DNA of 64,000 bases from Firmicutes bacterium AF25-13AC. Lineage in GTDB: Bacteria; Bacillota; Clostridia; Lachnospirales; Lachnospiraceae. The stretch spans positions 20,688 to 84,687 of the forward strand of contig QUFP01000017.1 of the NCBI GenBank assembly GCA_003478935.1, given 5' to 3'. Positions 9,046 to 20,347 of this stretch are shown here, in pieces. The position numbers and the translations under genes were made by a program. The notes beneath the pieces were generated by a model that was given only the letters and a program-made list of their open reading frames with translations, made no database searches and had not been told where the DNA came from. The first letter of the stretch is position 1. Every line of letters starts with the position of its first letter.

Positions 9046-10231
9046 AAGCCTTACACCAGATAATCTCTGCGCTATTAACTGCCTCTTCTACCATCGCATC
9101 AATCTTTTCCTCAAGCTTCTTTTCGGAATTTCTGATTACCTTTACATTTGGCTTTGTAACAGGATGCTTTGCAACAAAAATTGTACAGCAGTCCTCATAC
9201 GGCTGAATAGATGTTTCAAAGGTATCAATCTTTTCTGCTACATCAACAATCTCCTGCTTGTCAAAACCGATTACCGGACGATATACAGGAAGTGTGCACA
9301 CCTCATTTGTTGCCATTAAGCTCTGCATAGTCTGTGATGCTACCTGACCAATGCTCTCTCCAGTAATTAAGCCATGGCAGCCATCCTTGATGGCAATGCG
9401 CTCAGCGATACGCATCATATAGCGGCGCATAATAATAGTAAGCTCATCATGCGGGCAGGCATCGTAAATATAAAGCTGAATATCAGTAAAATTGATGACA
9501 TGAAGCTTGATCGGTGTTGCATATTTAGACACAAGCTTTGCCAGATCTACAACCTTTTGCTTTGCACGCTCACTAGTATACGGCGGTGCATGGAAATAAA
9601 CAGCCTCAATCGTAACGCCTCTTTTTGCAATCATATAACCTGCAACTGGTGAATCAATTCCGCCAGACAATAAAAGCATTGCCTTTCCAGCCGTTCCAAC
9701 AGGCATTCCGCCTGCACCTGGAATAGATACAGAATATACGTTGATGCAAGTGTCACGAACCTCAACAGACAATAAAACCTGCGGATTGTGTACATCTACA
9801 CGCACGTTCTCGTATGCTTTTAAGATAGCCTCGCCAAGATCTGCATTTAACTGCTGAGAATCCTTTGGATAATTTTTTCTTGCACGGCGGCTGTGTACCT
9901 TAAATGTATAATCACCCTGTGGATATACATTTCCCATATATTCCACAACCTGCTCTGCTAATTTGTCATAGCCTTCATCTTTAAGCTGTACAACTGGACA
10001 GATCCATACGATTCCAAATACGTGCTTTAACGCATCCACTGCCTCATCAAAATCGTAATCGCTAAGTGCCTGCACATAGATACGGCCAGACTCCTTCTTT
10101 ACTTCAAACTCACCCTCTACTCGCTCCATTGCAAGACGGATATGCTTTACAAGCGCATCCTCAAACAAATAACGGTTTTTTCCCTTAATGCCAATCTCGG
10201 CATACTTTATCAAAAATGCATGATATTTCAT
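9044..10231 (-). CDS. thiI: tRNA uracil 4-sulfurtransferase ThiI
   Basis: About 395 residues. It has an N-terminal ferredoxin-like domain (KYAEIGIKGKNRYLFE), a THUMP domain, and a PP-loop adenylation domain with LLLSGGIDSPVAGYM. It transfers sulfur to U8 of tRNA and can feed thiamin synthesis. It lacks the rhodanese domain of the enterobacterial enzyme, as in other Firmicutes. The start is the ATG at 10231, which has GAGG six bases upstream; a GTG four codons earlier is less likely. The cysteine desulfurase gene just upstream is the expected sulfur donor. Confidence 0.92.
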   Translation of the reverse strand: MKYHAFLIKYAEIGIKGKNRYLFEDALVKHIRLAMERVEGEFEVKKESGRIYVQALSDYDFDEAVDALKHVFGIVWICPVVQLKDEGYDKLAEQVVEYMGNVYPQGDYTFKVHSRRARKNYPKDSQQLNADLGEAILKAYENVRVDVHNPQVLLSVEVRDTCINVYSVSIPGAGGMPVGTAGKAMLLLSGGIDSPVAGYMIAKRGVTIEAVYFHAPPYTSERAKQKVVDLAKLVSKYATPIKLHVINFTDIQLYIYDACPHDELTIIMRRYMMRIAERIAIKDGCHGLITGESIGQVASQTMQSLMATNEVCTLPVYRPVIGFDKQEIVDVAEKIDTFETSIQPYEDCCTIFVAKHPVTKPNVKVIRNSEKKLEEKIDAMVEEAVNSAEIIWCKA

Positions 10232-10277
10232 GTTGTTCCTCACAATTCTATCTAATGTTTATGTGAAATGTTTTTGC

Positions 10278-10335
10278 GGGTCCCAAGCTCAAAGCCTTTA
10301 GTGCAAGCACGAACGGCTTTTGGAGCTTTTGACCC
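10278..10335. repeat. Imperfect hairpin between the desulfurase and thiI
   Basis: Arms GGGTCCCAAGCTCAAAGCC and GGCTTTTGGAGCTTTTGACCC pair imperfectly around a loop containing GTGCAAGCAC. No T-run follows on the minus strand, so it looks like a structured spacer or transcript-processing site rather than a plain terminator. Confidence 0.5.
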
Positions 10336-10345
10336 TGGTATCATT

Positions 10346-11523
10346 CTATCGTCTTGTATAACGGCGAAGCATTGGAAGCAGCTCCTTTAATGCCGCAAGT
10401 GCCTCGTCTAATTCTTCTTTGGTTGTATTCTCACAGAAGGAAAAACGAAGCGTTCCCTCAATAAGCTTTTTATCTAGCCCAATTGCCTGCAGAGTACTTG
10501 AAAGTGCGGATGGTTAGATGAGCATGCACTTCCAGATGACACATAAATGCCGCGGTCGCTGAGTGCATTTAAAAGCACCTCGCTTCTGACACCTGAAAAG
10601 CTAACACTTACGATATGCGGTGCTCGTCTTTCCAGACATTCATCGCCATCCACAGTCTCATCCCAGCCATTTACGGTAATGCCTTCTAGCTTATGAATGC
10701 CCTCCAAAAAATAGCGGCGAAGCTCATTTAAATGTGCTTTCTTCTGTTCAAAGTTCTGGTAGGCAAGCTGCGCTGCCAGTCCCATACCTGCTGCACCAGG
10801 TACATTTTCAGTTCCTGAACGCATACCAGACTGCTGACCGCCTCCAAAGATGATTGGATGAAGATTAACCTTGCTGCTGCAATATAAAAAGCCTGCTCCC
10901 TTTGGACCATGGAATTTATGTGAGCTGACAGACAAAAGATCAATTCCCTGCTGCTTTGGACGAATCATCACCTTGCCATATGCCTGAATGGCATCCACAT
11001 GAAATACAGCGCCTGGAACAGTCGCATGAACCAGCTTTGCAGCTTCCTCTACAGGCTGAATTGTTCCAATCTCATTATTTACATACATGATTGATACAAG
11101 AATGGTATCAGGTGTAAGTGCTTCCTTTAAATCTTCTAAAGAGATCTGTCCTCTGCTGTCAACTGAAAGAAATGTGATGCGAAAGCCCTGCTCCTCCAAA
11201 AAAGAAGCCGTTGCCTTGACACTTGGATGCTCGACTGCTGTTGTAATGATATGGTTTCCCTTTCTCTTTGCAGCAAGTGCCGTTCCAATAAGTGCCATAT
11301 TGTTGGACTCCGTACCGCCAGAGGTAATGATAAGCTCCTTTGGATCAACCTTTAAAGTAGCAGCAATTTTCTGTCTTGCTTCCTTGATATAGCCCTCTGC
11401 CACAACACCCTTTTGATGACGTGATGATGGATTTCCAAAATCAACATCCATCAATTTTTTCATCAGCTCCTGCACCTGTGCATCTACACGGGTCGTTGCT
11501 GAATTATCCAAATATGCTTCCAT
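10346..11523 (-). CDS. Cysteine desulfurase (NifS/IscS family), frameshifted near the 3' end
   Basis: A PLP enzyme of the class V aminotransferase fold. The N-terminus is YLDNSATTRVD, the PLP lysine lies in SVSSHKFHGPKGAGF, and the active cysteine lies in SSGSACSSNHPH. The main frame ends early at 10474. Just after NHPH, moving to the next frame restores the expected tail LSSTLQAIGLDKKLIEGTLR and continues to a TAG at 10346-10348. One base is therefore missing near 10501-10506. Its position before thiI matches the NifZ-ThiI pair of Bacillus, which supplies sulfur for tRNA 4-thiouridine. I treat the break as a probable sequence error. Confidence 0.87.
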
Positions 11524-11526
11524 TTT

Positions 11527-12261
11527 TTATTCCTCCAATACGTATCCAAGCATGGCAAGCACTGCCATTCCGGCTGTTTCCGTCCTCAAAATTCTTCTTC
11601 CAAGCGTAATTGCCTGTGCACCGCAATTTACTGCCTTTGCAATCTCCTCGTCCTCAAAGCCGCCCTCTGGTCCTATAAAGATTGCTACCTGCTCACCCGG
11701 TTTTACTGCACTAAGCGCATCGCGCGTTGCCTGCATATTTTCTGCATGCTCAAATGGGACAAGAATATGTTCCTTATCAGAAGCATATAAAAGCGCCTCC
11801 TTATATGTCATAAGAGGATGGATATCAGGAATAAGTCCGCGTCCAGCCTGCTTTGCTGCACTCTCTGAAATCGCCTGCCAGCGTTTTCTCTTTGCTTCTT
11901 CCTTTTTGCAATCAAGCTTGACTACACAGCGCTTCATCTGTACCGGAACAATCTCATGCACGCCAAGCTCCACACACTTTTGAATAATTGTCTCCATCTT
12001 ATCGGCCTTTGGCAATCCCTGAAACAATACTATTCTTGAAGGTAGCTCACTTGTAGTTTCACTGACCTGCTCAATTTTTGCTGTCACTTCTTCTGCATCA
12101 AGCTGTGCAATGCTGCAAAGATATTCATGACTGCCATCGTTAACGCAAATCTGTTCACCAACCTTCATTCTAAGCACATTTTTGATGTGATTTACATCAC
12201 TTCCAATGATTGCTACCTCGTGTGCAGCTACCTGCTCTGGCTTTATAAAAAAATGATACAT
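11527..12261 (-). CDS. rsmE: 16S rRNA (uracil(1498)-N3)-methyltransferase RsmE
   Basis: A 244-residue SPOUT-class methyltransferase. It has an N-terminal PUA-like domain (VNHIKNVLRMKVGEQI) and the knot motifs IGPEGGFEDEEI and LGRRILRTETA that bind SAM. It methylates U1498 of 16S rRNA. It sits four bases after prmA and three bases before the desulfurase, in one operon of translation-related genes. Length is normal. Confidence 0.93.
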   Translation of the reverse strand: MYHFFIKPEQVAAHEVAIIGSDVNHIKNVLRMKVGEQICVNDGSHEYLCSIAQLDAEEVTAKIEQVSETTSELPSRIVLFQGLPKADKMETIIQKCVELGVHEIVPVQMKRCVVKLDCKKEEAKRKRWQAISESAAKQAGRGLIPDIHPLMTYKEALLYASDKEHILVPFEHAENMQATRDALSAVKPGEQVAIFIGPEGGFEDEEIAKAVNCGAQAITLGRRILRTETAGMAVLAMLGYVLEE

Positions 12262-12265
12262 ATAT

Positions 12266-13222
12266 TTACTTCCTTCTAGTTACAATTGAAACCCACTCAC
12301 CCTGATGCAGCACATCAATCACTTCAAACTCTGGATTTTTTGCAAATGCATCCATAACGGCCTGCTCCTTCATATCAATGATTCCAGATGTGATAAAGAT
12401 ACCGCCATGCTTTACATGAACTGCGACAACTTCCTGCAGTGCAATAATAACATCTGCCAGAATATTGGCAACGACAACATCATATGCTTCATAGCCAACC
12501 TCATCCTTGATTGCCTGATCATCAATTAAGTTTCCAATCAGAACCTTATACTGCTCTGACGTAATGCCATTAACCTGTGCATTCTCATGTGCAGCATCAA
12601 TAGCATTCTCATCAAGATCTGTTCCCACTACATGACTGGCACCGCTTAACAGCGCACAAATTGACAAAATACCGCTTCCTGTTCCAACATCAAGAACATT
12701 ATCACCCGGCTTTACATATTTGCGGATTCCTGCAATACAAAGCTGAGTAGTCTCGTGCTTTCCTGTACCAAATGCCATACCAGGATCAATCTGAATCAGC
12801 TTCTTTCCTTCCATTCCCTCAGGAATTTCTTCCCATGTTGGCTTAATTAAAAGATCATCAACAACGAATGGCTTAAAATACTGCTTCCAGTTATTCATCC
12901 AATCCTTGTCCTCTGTCTCAGATGCCGTGATCTCGCATGATCCTGCATTTACAAAAGAGGCGACCTCCTCAAGTGCCATCTTTACGGCAGCAAGCGTCTT
13001 AGGCACATCATACGTATCATCAAGATAAAAGCTTACAAGCGCCTCTCCGTCATCTGGTCCTAAATCTGGCAGTACATCAATAAACATGCCCTTTGTATCA
13101 TTTGCTGTCAGCTCAACCTTATCTTCAATCTCGATTCCCTCAATGCCAATCTCACTTAGCTTCTCACTGATGAAATCCTCTGCTGCTGTTGTTGTCTGAA
13201 TCGTAAATTTCTTCCACTTCAT
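12266..13222 (-). CDS. prmA: Ribosomal protein L11 methyltransferase PrmA
   Basis: A 318-residue protein with the PrmA N-terminal substrate domain and a Rossmann methyltransferase domain. Motif I is VLDVGTGSGILSICA, preceded by the family-specific IDPGMAFGTGKHETTQLC, and motif IV is VVANILADVI. It trimethylates lysines of ribosomal protein L11. It pairs with rsmE as in many Firmicutes (commonly dnaJ-prmA-rsmE; no dnaJ here). Length is normal. Confidence 0.94.
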   Translation of the reverse strand: MKWKKFTIQTTTAAEDFISEKLSEIGIEGIEIEDKVELTANDTKGMFIDVLPDLGPDDGEALVSFYLDDTYDVPKTLAAVKMALEEVASFVNAGSCEITASETEDKDWMNNWKQYFKPFVVDDLLIKPTWEEIPEGMEGKKLIQIDPGMAFGTGKHETTQLCIAGIRKYVKPGDNVLDVGTGSGILSICALLSGASHVVGTDLDENAIDAAHENAQVNGITSEQYKVLIGNLIDDQAIKDEVGYEAYDVVVANILADVIIALQEVVAVHVKHGGIFITSGIIDMKEQAVMDAFAKNPEFEVIDVLHQGEWVSIVTRRK

Positions 13223-13237
13223 AACGTTATTCCTCTT

Positions 13238-14809
13238 CTATTCATATAATGATGGCGCCTGCGGAATCGCGAAACCAGACTGCAAAACACCATTTTCGTC
13301 AAAATAATATTCACCATTTCCAATGGTCATCTTTCCAGTTGCCATATCTCCGGCCTGATAAAAATAATATTGCTTTCCATCAAGCTCAAGCCAGCCTGTG
13401 TGCAGCTTTCCATCTGGGTCAAGATAAAATTTCGTATCGCTGCCCACCCAGCCTGTAACCATCTGCGCTGTCGTATAATCAAAATAATAGCAGCCCTCTT
13501 CAAGCTCCTGCCACTGCAAGCCAAGTGCACCATTTTCATGCACATAATATGTGGAGCCATTCCAGTTTACAAATCCTTTTTGTTCTCCTACCCCTGCTAA
13601 TACTTTAATCGAGCAGACCTTTGATTCTCCTGACGCATTATACACATAAGCCTGTACTGTATACACACCGTTTTTTCCGGCGTGATCCGAAAGACTGACA
13701 TGATAGGAGATTGTGTCAGATGTCACCTCCAAAGATCCCTTTGTCAGCACATCTGTGCTGTCATACTCAATCCAGACAGGAAACTCAGCTCTCACAGCAT
13801 CAAGTCCGACATCCCATGTCACGGTAAATCCGGCATCATCAATCTTCGTCACACGCGGATGATACACATTAAAGCCTCCAGTCATGCCCCAGTCATTAAT
13901 CTTTGCGTAGGCATTGTCAAGCAAAAGACTTGTATCCTCATAGCTTATGCCTGAGTCTGATTTCATAACAACTGCTATAAGATTAACATCGTCTCGCTTT
14001 GCAGCTGTCACAAGCGTAGACTGGGCAAGACGTGTATAGCCCGGCTTTCCGGCATAAACACCCTCACATTCAAACTCACCTGAAACCATCTTATGACCAC
14101 TTGTCATATTTCTTTCTGATGTATACGCTGTTTCAGGAATAGTGTATGTTTTCGCAGAAAGAATTTCCTTTGCCGCCGGATTTTTTAGTGCTGCCTTCAT
14201 AATAAGCGCCATATCATAGGCTGTTGTTAAGTGATCATCAGCATCAAGTCCGTGAGGGTTTGAAAAGTGAGTATTTTTTGCACCAGCTTCTTTTGCTCTC
14301 TCATTCATCAGTTCAACAAAGCTGTCGATATCACCGCAAACTGCTTCCGCTAAGATATTCGCGCACTCATTGCCTGAGCACATCGTAAGACCATATAAAA
14401 GATCCCTGATAGTAAATTGCTCTCCTGGCTTTGGCATCGGATGAAGTGTTGAACTAAGCGGTGCTATCTGATTCAGTGCATTTTCTGACACAGTTGTTAC
14501 AGAATCAAGGTTCTTACATTGTTCCACCGTCACAAGCAGCGTCATAATCTTTGTAATGCTTGCCGGATGAAGCTTTTCGTCGGCATTTTTTTGCAAAACA
14601 ATTTCACCCGTATCTGCATTCATCACGCAGTAACCTAAGGCTGATACGCCAATCCCCGGCTGATCCTGTAACTGATCGCTGTCATTTTCCTGTACCATAG
14701 AAGCCTGTACATTTTCAAGAAATGAGCTGTTTTTTGCACTACTTCCAACTATACAGGAAAGTAACAAAACGATCATGCCAAGAAGGAGACTCTTCTTATT
14801 CAATCGCAT
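13238..14809 (-). CDS. S11 family D-alanyl-D-alanine carboxypeptidase with C-terminal wall-binding repeats
   Basis: A 523-residue exported penicillin-binding protein. It has an N-terminal hydrophobic signal (LLLGMIVLLLSCIVGSSA), the SxxK motif in SITKIMT, and the SxN motif in CSGNECAN. The third box, normally KTG, reads KPG (GKPGYT). A beta-rich S11 C-terminal domain is followed by about four aromatic choline-binding-type repeats (for example GWLELDGKQYYFYQAG) that would anchor it to wall polymers. It trims peptidoglycan stem peptides. Threonine to proline in the third box could weaken catalysis. It heads the run prmA-rsmE-desulfurase-thiI. Confidence 0.9.
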   Translation of the reverse strand: MRLNKKSLLLGMIVLLLSCIVGSSAKNSSFLENVQASMVQENDSDQLQDQPGIGVSALGYCVMNADTGEIVLQKNADEKLHPASITKIMTLLVTVEQCKNLDSVTTVSENALNQIAPLSSTLHPMPKPGEQFTIRDLLYGLTMCSGNECANILAEAVCGDIDSFVELMNERAKEAGAKNTHFSNPHGLDADDHLTTAYDMALIMKAALKNPAAKEILSAKTYTIPETAYTSERNMTSGHKMVSGEFECEGVYAGKPGYTRLAQSTLVTAAKRDDVNLIAVVMKSDSGISYEDTSLLLDNAYAKINDWGMTGGFNVYHPRVTKIDDAGFTVTWDVGLDAVRAEFPVWIEYDSTDVLTKGSLEVTSDTISYHVSLSDHAGKNGVYTVQAYVYNASGESKVCSIKVLAGVGEQKGFVNWNGSTYYVHENGALGLQWQELEEGCYYFDYTTAQMVTGWVGSDTKFYLDPDGKLHTGWLELDGKQYYFYQAGDMATGKMTIGNGEYYFDENGVLQSGFAIPQAPSLYE

Positions 14810-14916
14810 TACCTTACCCTTTCATATAGCTTTCTGATTATACTTTATTAGTTACTAATTCAATCTAGTCTATCATACCTGTGTAAAGATTGCAAGTGTG
14901 GGATATGCTCATGTTA

Positions 14917-15054
14917 CGAAAGCCCTTCGGTGTAATGGTTTCGTCGACGGACCAAACTCAGCAGGTTCCTTTTATGTTCTTTCTTATCTTACATTACTTT
15001 GAAAGACCTGCTTCAAGTGTCCGTCTCGTGAAATCCATTCACCTTCGGGCTTTG
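14917..15054. repeat. Large imperfect inverted repeat beyond the uvrA 3' end
   Basis: Arms of about 36 bp at 14917-14952 and 15019-15054 pair imperfectly. Examples are CGAAAGCCCTTCGGTGTAAT against ATTCACCTTCGGGCTTTG, and GTCGACGGAC against GTCCGTCTCG. A second stem (AGCAGGT / ACCTGCT) lies inside. It ends about 13 bp before the uvrA stop codon. It has no coding frame and looks like a miniature hairpin element. Confidence 0.55.
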
Positions 15055-15067
15055 CCGCAATATTGGC

Positions 15068-17899
15068 TTATCCATTAGCTATAACACGTTTTACATAATA
15101 TCCCGTGTAGGACTGCGGGCACTCTGCCACTTCTTCAGGCGTTCCCTGCGCTACTACTGTTCCCCCGCCGTCTCCGCCTTCTGGTCCCATATCAATGATA
15201 TAATCAGCTGTCTTTATTACGTCTAAGTTGTGCTCGATTACAATTACCGTATTGCCGTTTTCTACAAGCTTCTGCAGCATTTCTGTAAGCTTGTGAACAT
15301 CTGCAAAATGAAGTCCTGTCGTCGGCTCATCTAAAATATAGATTGTCTTTCCTGTACTCTTTCGGCTTAACTCAGTCGCCAGCTTAATACGTTGTGCCTC
15401 GCCGCCTGAAAGCGTTGTGGATGGCTGACCTAATCGTATATATGAAAGACCTACCTGATACAATGTCTCAATTTTGCGGTAAATAGACGGAACATTTTCA
15501 AAAAATGTAAGCGCCTCTTCTACAGTCATATTAAGCACATCATAAATGCTCTTTCCCTTATATTTTACTTCCAGCGTTTCTCTGTTATAGCGTTTTCCCT
15601 TGCAGACCTCACATGGCACATACACATCTGGCAAAAAGTGCATCTCAATCTTTACGATACCATCACCGGAACATGCCTCACAGCGTCCACCCTTTACATT
15701 AAAGCTAAAACGACCCTTATTATAGCCTCTCGTCTTTGCGTCAACTGTTGAAGCGAAAAGATCACGGATCATATCAAACACACCAGTGTAAGTTGCCGGA
15801 TTAGAGCGCGGTGTGCGGCCAATCGGGCTTTGATCTATATTTATTACCTTGTCAAACTGCTCTATGCCCTTAATCTCTTTATATGCACCTGGAATGGTTC
15901 TCGCACGGTTTAGCTGCTTTGCAAGCGCCTGATACAAAATCGAATTGACAAGGCTGCTCTTGCCAGAACCAGATACACCAGTTACGCATGTAAAGACTCC
16001 CTTAGGAAAATTCACTTTGATATTCTTTAAATTATTTTCCTTTGCTCCCACTACAGTCAGCCAGCCCTGCGGTTCTCTTCTTGTTTTTGGAACTGGAATC
16101 TTAAGTTCACCGCTCAAATATTTTCCAGTTATGGATGCCGGATTTTTCATAAGTTCTTCTGCCGTGCCTGCTGCAACAACCTGACCGCCATGCTCACCTG
16201 CACCAGGTCCAATATCAACTACATAATCGGCAGCACGCATTGTATCCTCATCATGTTCAACGACAATAACAGAATTGCCAAGATCACGAAGATGCTTTAA
16301 TGTGCCAAGAAGCTTGTCATTATCTCTTTGATGCAGACCAATGCTTGGCTCATCTAAAATATAAGCCACGCCAACAAGACCAGAGCCAATCTGTGTTGCC
16401 AGACGAATACGCTGTGCCTCACCGCCTGAAAGCGTACCAGTTGCACGCGACAGGCAAAGATAATCAAGACCTACATCAATCAAAAACTGTACGCGTGCTC
16501 GGATTTCCTTTAAAATCTGCTCACCTATCAGCTGCTGCGTCGTGGTAAGCGTCAAATTAGATAAAAATGATGCGAGATCACGAATAGAAAGATTTGTCAC
16601 CTCATAAATATTTTTGTCTGCCACTGTCACGGCAAGTGATTCTCTTTTCAGACGCATGCCCTTACATGTAGAACATGGTGTGATGCGCATAAATGTTTCG
16701 TACTCTGCTTTGATTGTTTCCGAACCTGTCTCACGGTAACGGCGCTCTACATTTTTAATTAAGCCCTCGAATACAATATCATACACGCCTTCCCCGCGCT
16801 GTCCCTTGTAGCGCACCTTTACACTCTTATTAGTTCCATGTATCAAAATATCATGAATTTCTTTGCTGTATGACTCAAATGGCACATCTAGCGTGAAATG
16901 AAACTCCTCTGCAAGTGCATTTAAAATCGCTCTTGTAAAACTGCCTTCATCGGTACATGACTGCCATCCAGGCACAATAATTGCCCCCTGATCAATGCTA
17001 AGCGACTGATCCGGAATCATGAGCTGCTCATCAAACTCCATCTTATAGCCAAGTCCAAAGCAAGTCGGACACGCACCAAATGGATTATTAAATGAAAAGC
17101 TTCGCGGCTCAATCTCATCGATGCTTATGCCGCAGTCAGGGCAGGAAAAGTTTTGGCTAAACGTCATTGGTGTTCCATCCACAACCTCCACAAAAGCAAG
17201 ACCATCTGCCAGCTTTAGCACATTTTCCAGTGAATCGGCAAGACGCTTTTCAATACCCTCTTTTATGACAAGACGATCTACAATAATCTCAATATTATGC
17301 TTTATATTCTTATCAAGCGTAATCTCCTCTTCCAGATCATACTGACTGCCATCAATGCGCACACGCACATAGCCGCTCTTTCTTGCCTGCTCCAAAACCT
17401 TCTCATGACGGCCTTTCTTTCCTCGCACAACAGGTGCCAGTAATAAAATCTTCGTGCGCTCTTTAAGTGCCATCAAACTGTCCACCATCTGATCAACAGT
17501 CTGACGGCTTATCTTTCTGCCACAGACAGGACAATGTGGAACACCAATACGCGCATATAAAAGACGAAAATAGTCGTAGATTTCCGTTACTGTACCTACC
17601 GTAGAACGCGGATTTCTATTAGTAGATTTCTGATCAATGGAGATTGCCGGCGGCAGACCTTCAATACTTTCAACATTTGGCTTTTCCATCTGACCTAAAA
17701 ATTGTCTTGCATAAGATGAAAGCGACTCCATGTATCGCCTCTGCCCCTCTGCATATATTGTGTCAAATGCAAGTGAGGATTTTCCTGAACCAGACAATCC
17801 AGTCAGCACAACAAGTTCATCTCTTGGAATATCCAAATCAATGTGCTTTAGATTATTCTCTGCTGCACCGCGGATTCGGATAAATTTTTTATTTTCCAT
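15068..17899 (-). CDS. uvrA: Excinuclease ABC subunit UvrA
   Basis: A 943-residue UvrA of normal length. It has two ABC ATPase modules (Walker [11 protein letters not shown] and [10 protein letters not shown]), the signature [13 protein letters not shown] in the first and [13 protein letters not shown] in the second, and zinc-binding CxxC pairs (CPVCG, CPDCG, CPTCFG, CEACSG, CEVCKG). As a dimer it scans DNA for lesions and loads UvrB in nucleotide excision repair. It follows uvrB by 23 bp, forming the usual uvrBA operon. Confidence 0.97.
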   Translation of the reverse strand: MENKKFIRIRGAAENNLKHIDLDIPRDELVVLTGLSGSGKSSLAFDTIYAEGQRRYMESLSSYARQFLGQMEKPNVESIEGLPPAISIDQKSTNRNPRSTVGTVTEIYDYFRLLYARIGVPHCPVCGRKISRQTVDQMVDSLMALKERTKILLLAPVVRGKKGRHEKVLEQARKSGYVRVRIDGSQYDLEEEITLDKNIKHNIEIIVDRLVIKEGIEKRLADSLENVLKLADGLAFVEVVDGTPMTFSQNFSCPDCGISIDEIEPRSFSFNNPFGACPTCFGLGYKMEFDEQLMIPDQSLSIDQGAIIVPGWQSCTDEGSFTRAILNALAEEFHFTLDVPFESYSKEIHDILIHGTNKSVKVRYKGQRGEGVYDIVFEGLIKNVERRYRETGSETIKAEYETFMRITPCSTCKGMRLKRESLAVTVADKNIYEVTNLSIRDLASFLSNLTLTTTQQLIGEQILKEIRARVQFLIDVGLDYLCLSRATGTLSGGEAQRIRLATQIGSGLVGVAYILDEPSIGLHQRDNDKLLGTLKHLRDLGNSVIVVEHDEDTMRAADYVVDIGPGAGEHGGQVVAAGTAEELMKNPASITGKYLSGELKIPVPKTRREPQGWLTVVGAKENNLKNIKVNFPKGVFTCVTGVSGSGKSSLVNSILYQALAKQLNRARTIPGAYKEIKGIEQFDKVINIDQSPIGRTPRSNPATYTGVFDMIRDLFASTVDAKTRGYNKGRFSFNVKGGRCEACSGDGIVKIEMHFLPDVYVPCEVCKGKRYNRETLEVKYKGKSIYDVLNMTVEEALTFFENVPSIYRKIETLYQVGLSYIRLGQPSTTLSGGEAQRIKLATELSRKSTGKTIYILDEPTTGLHFADVHKLTEMLQKLVENGNTVIVIEHNLDVIKTADYIIDMGPEGGDGGGTVVAQGTPEEVAECPQSYTGYYVKRVIANG

Positions 17900-17922
17900 A
17901 TTTATTATTTTATGCCTTTCTT

Positions 17923-19902
17923 TTAATCATCTAAATATTTCTTCAGATTTCTCATCTGATCACGAAGTTCTGCTGCTGCTTCAAAGTTTAGCTCAGCTGC
18001 TGCCTTATTCATCTGTTTTGCTACCTTTGCAATCAGCTTTTCGAGTTCTGGCCTACTCATTGATTCTGGATCCTTTGCAAGCTTCTCATCAGCCTTCTCT
18101 GCTGCCTTTGAGATTGAGATCAGATCACGGACAGCCTTCTTTATAGTAGTAGGTGTGATGTTGTGCTCTATGTTATACTCATTTTGAATCTCGCGTCTTC
18201 TTTTTGTCTCCTCAATTGCATTTCGCATAGAGTCTGTTATCGTATCAGCGTACATCACAACATGACCTTCACTGTTTCGTGCTGCTCGTCCAATCGTCTG
18301 AATAAGCGATGTCTCTGAACGCAGAAATCCTTCCTTATCAGCATCTAATATCGCCACAAGCGCGATCTCCGGAATATCAAGACCCTCTCTAAGCAAATTG
18401 ATGCCCACCAACACGTCAAACACATCAAGACGCATATCGCGAATAATCTGTGCGCGCTCAAGCGTATCAATATCAGAATGCAGATAGCGCACGCGAATAC
18501 CTGCATCGCGCAAATATTCCGTCAAATCCTCTGCCATTCTTTTTGTTAAAGTCGTGACAAGCACTTTATTTTTTGACCGCAGCGTTTTTCTAATCTCGGC
18601 AATCAGATCATCAATCTGCCCCTCAACTGGACGCACCTCAATCGGCGGATCTAAAAGTCCTGTCGGACGTATAACCTGCTCTGCACGCATCATCTCATGC
18701 TCACCTTCATAATCGCCTGGTGTTGCCGAAACAAAAAGCATCTGGTCAATCTTGCTTTCAAATTCACTAAAATTCAAGGGGCGATTATCAAGTGCTGATG
18801 GAAGACGAAAGCCGTAATCTACCAGTGTATTTTTTCGTGAGCGGTCTCCTGCAAACATACCGCGCACCTGCGGAAGTGTAATATGAGACTCATCCACAAT
18901 AATTAAGAAATCATCTGGAAAATAATCAATCAGCGTAAACGGCGGTGAACCGGCCGGAAGCCCTGCCAGATGACGCGAATAATTTTCGATTCCAGAGCAA
19001 AAGCCAGTTTCTCTCATCATCTCAATATCATAATGAGTGCGTTCTGAAATTCGCTGTGCCTCCAGCAAACGGTCATTTCGCTTAAAGAAATCTACACGTT
19101 CCTTTAGCTCTTCTTCAATATCAGTTGTTGCGCGAAGCATCTCCTTTGGGTCAACAACGTAATGAGAGGCCGGGAAAATTGCGATATGCTTTAGACGGCT
19201 CCTTACCTGTGCTGTCAACGGATCAAACTCACTTATCTGATCAATTTCATCACCGAAAAACTCTACGCGCACTGCAGTCTCACCCTCATTTGCCGGAAAA
19301 ATCTCTATGACATCACCGTGCACCCGAAATGTACTTCGGTGAAAATCCATATCATTTCGCTCGTACTGCATCTCAACAAGCTTTTTGATTACTTCATCGC
19401 GATCCTTTATCATGCCTGGACGAAGTGATAAAATCATATCCTTATAATCAACGGGACTTCCCAAACCATATATACATGAAACAGATGCCACTACGATTAC
19501 ATCACGCCTCTCAGAAAGTGCTGCCGTCGCAGAAAGCCTTAATTTATCAATCTCCTCATTGATCGCAGAGTCCTTCTCAATATACGTATCAGATGAAGGC
19601 ACATAAGCCTCAGGCTGGTAATAGTCATAATATGAGACAAAATATTCAACTGCATTCTCTGGAAAAAATTCCTTCATCTCACCATATAGCTGACCGGCAA
19701 GCGTCTTATTATGGGAAATAATCAATGTTGGCTTATTTAATGCCTGAATGACATTTGCCATAGTAAATGTCTTTCCCGAACCAGTTACACCGAGAAGTGT
19801 CTCGAACTGATTTCCCTCTTTAAACCCTTTTACAAGCTCCTCAATCGCCCTTGGCTGATCGCCAGTCGGTGCATACTCAGACACCAGTTTAAAATGATCC
19901 AT
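17923..19902 (-). CDS. uvrB: Excinuclease ABC subunit UvrB
   Basis: A 659-residue helicase-like UvrB. Visible motifs are Walker [15 protein letters not shown], the beta-hairpin [20 protein letters not shown], the DESH box, helicase motif TIGRAARN, and the C-terminal UVR domain ([19 protein letters not shown]) that binds UvrC. I take the ATG at 19902, which has GGAGGCGAGAAT upstream; an ATG seven codons earlier lacks a ribosome site. It verifies damage after UvrA hand-off. uvrC is not in the window. Confidence 0.96.
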   Translation of the reverse strand: MDHFKLVSEYAPTGDQPRAIEELVKGFKEGNQFETLLGVTGSGKTFTMANVIQALNKPTLIISHNKTLAGQLYGEMKEFFPENAVEYFVSYYDYYQPEAYVPSSDTYIEKDSAINEEIDKLRLSATAALSERRDVIVVASVSCIYGLGSPVDYKDMILSLRPGMIKDRDEVIKKLVEMQYERNDMDFHRSTFRVHGDVIEIFPANEGETAVRVEFFGDEIDQISEFDPLTAQVRSRLKHIAIFPASHYVVDPKEMLRATTDIEEELKERVDFFKRNDRLLEAQRISERTHYDIEMMRETGFCSGIENYSRHLAGLPAGSPPFTLIDYFPDDFLIIVDESHITLPQVRGMFAGDRSRKNTLVDYGFRLPSALDNRPLNFSEFESKIDQMLFVSATPGDYEGEHEMMRAEQVIRPTGLLDPPIEVRPVEGQIDDLIAEIRKTLRSKNKVLVTTLTKRMAEDLTEYLRDAGIRVRYLHSDIDTLERAQIIRDMRLDVFDVLVGINLLREGLDIPEIALVAILDADKEGFLRSETSLIQTIGRAARNSEGHVVMYADTITDSMRNAIEETKRRREIQNEYNIEHNITPTTIKKAVRDLISISKAAEKADEKLAKDPESMSRPELEKLIAKVAKQMNKAAAELNFEAAAELRDQMRNLKKYLDD

Positions 19903-19928
19903 ATTCTCGCCTCCATCGTACATTATTT

Positions 19929-20318
19929 TTACAGTTCTGTATTCATATGCTGTTTTGCTGTTTGCGGTACCTCAAGCACACCAAAGCGCCACAGCATAGG
20001 GTAGATATAAGAAACACCGCGAATATCGCCAAGCGCTTTAGGACGATCTGCACTCTTTATTTTCATTGCATTTGAAAATGCCAGTCTAATGCTGCTCCAC
20101 GCCAATGACTTACTGTTTTCCCGTCTGTCAATCCATAACTCCTTTGTCAGTTCTCCATTTCGTCCACGCTTAATCGTGTAGGAAAACGGAAGACCTGACA
20201 CAGTCTTAAACGGGCAGTTCTGGCAATCAATTACAAGCTGCCACAAAAGCTCACTTGCCTGATTTTCATCACCTACCTTAACAGCTTCAATTAATTTTTG
20301 TTTAAGCTTCTCGTCCAT
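19929..20318 (-). CDS. Conserved hypothetical protein upstream of uvrB
   Basis: 129 residues, not assigned to a family I can name. The N-terminal part is helical, followed by a CQNCPF pair of cysteines, then a basic stretch ([20 protein letters not shown]) and a hydrophobic C-terminal half. There is no signal peptide or membrane span. It lies 26 bp upstream of uvrB on the same strand and is probably co-transcribed, but nothing in it points to repair. Confidence 0.7.
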   Translation of the reverse strand: MDEKLKQKLIEAVKVGDENQASELLWQLVIDCQNCPFKTVSGLPFSYTIKRGRNGELTKELWIDRRENSKSLAWSSIRLAFSNAMKIKSADRPKALGDIRGVSYIYPMLWRFGVLEVPQTAKQHMNTEL

Positions 20319-20347
20319 ATGTCACCCTTCTTATATTATAAATACTT

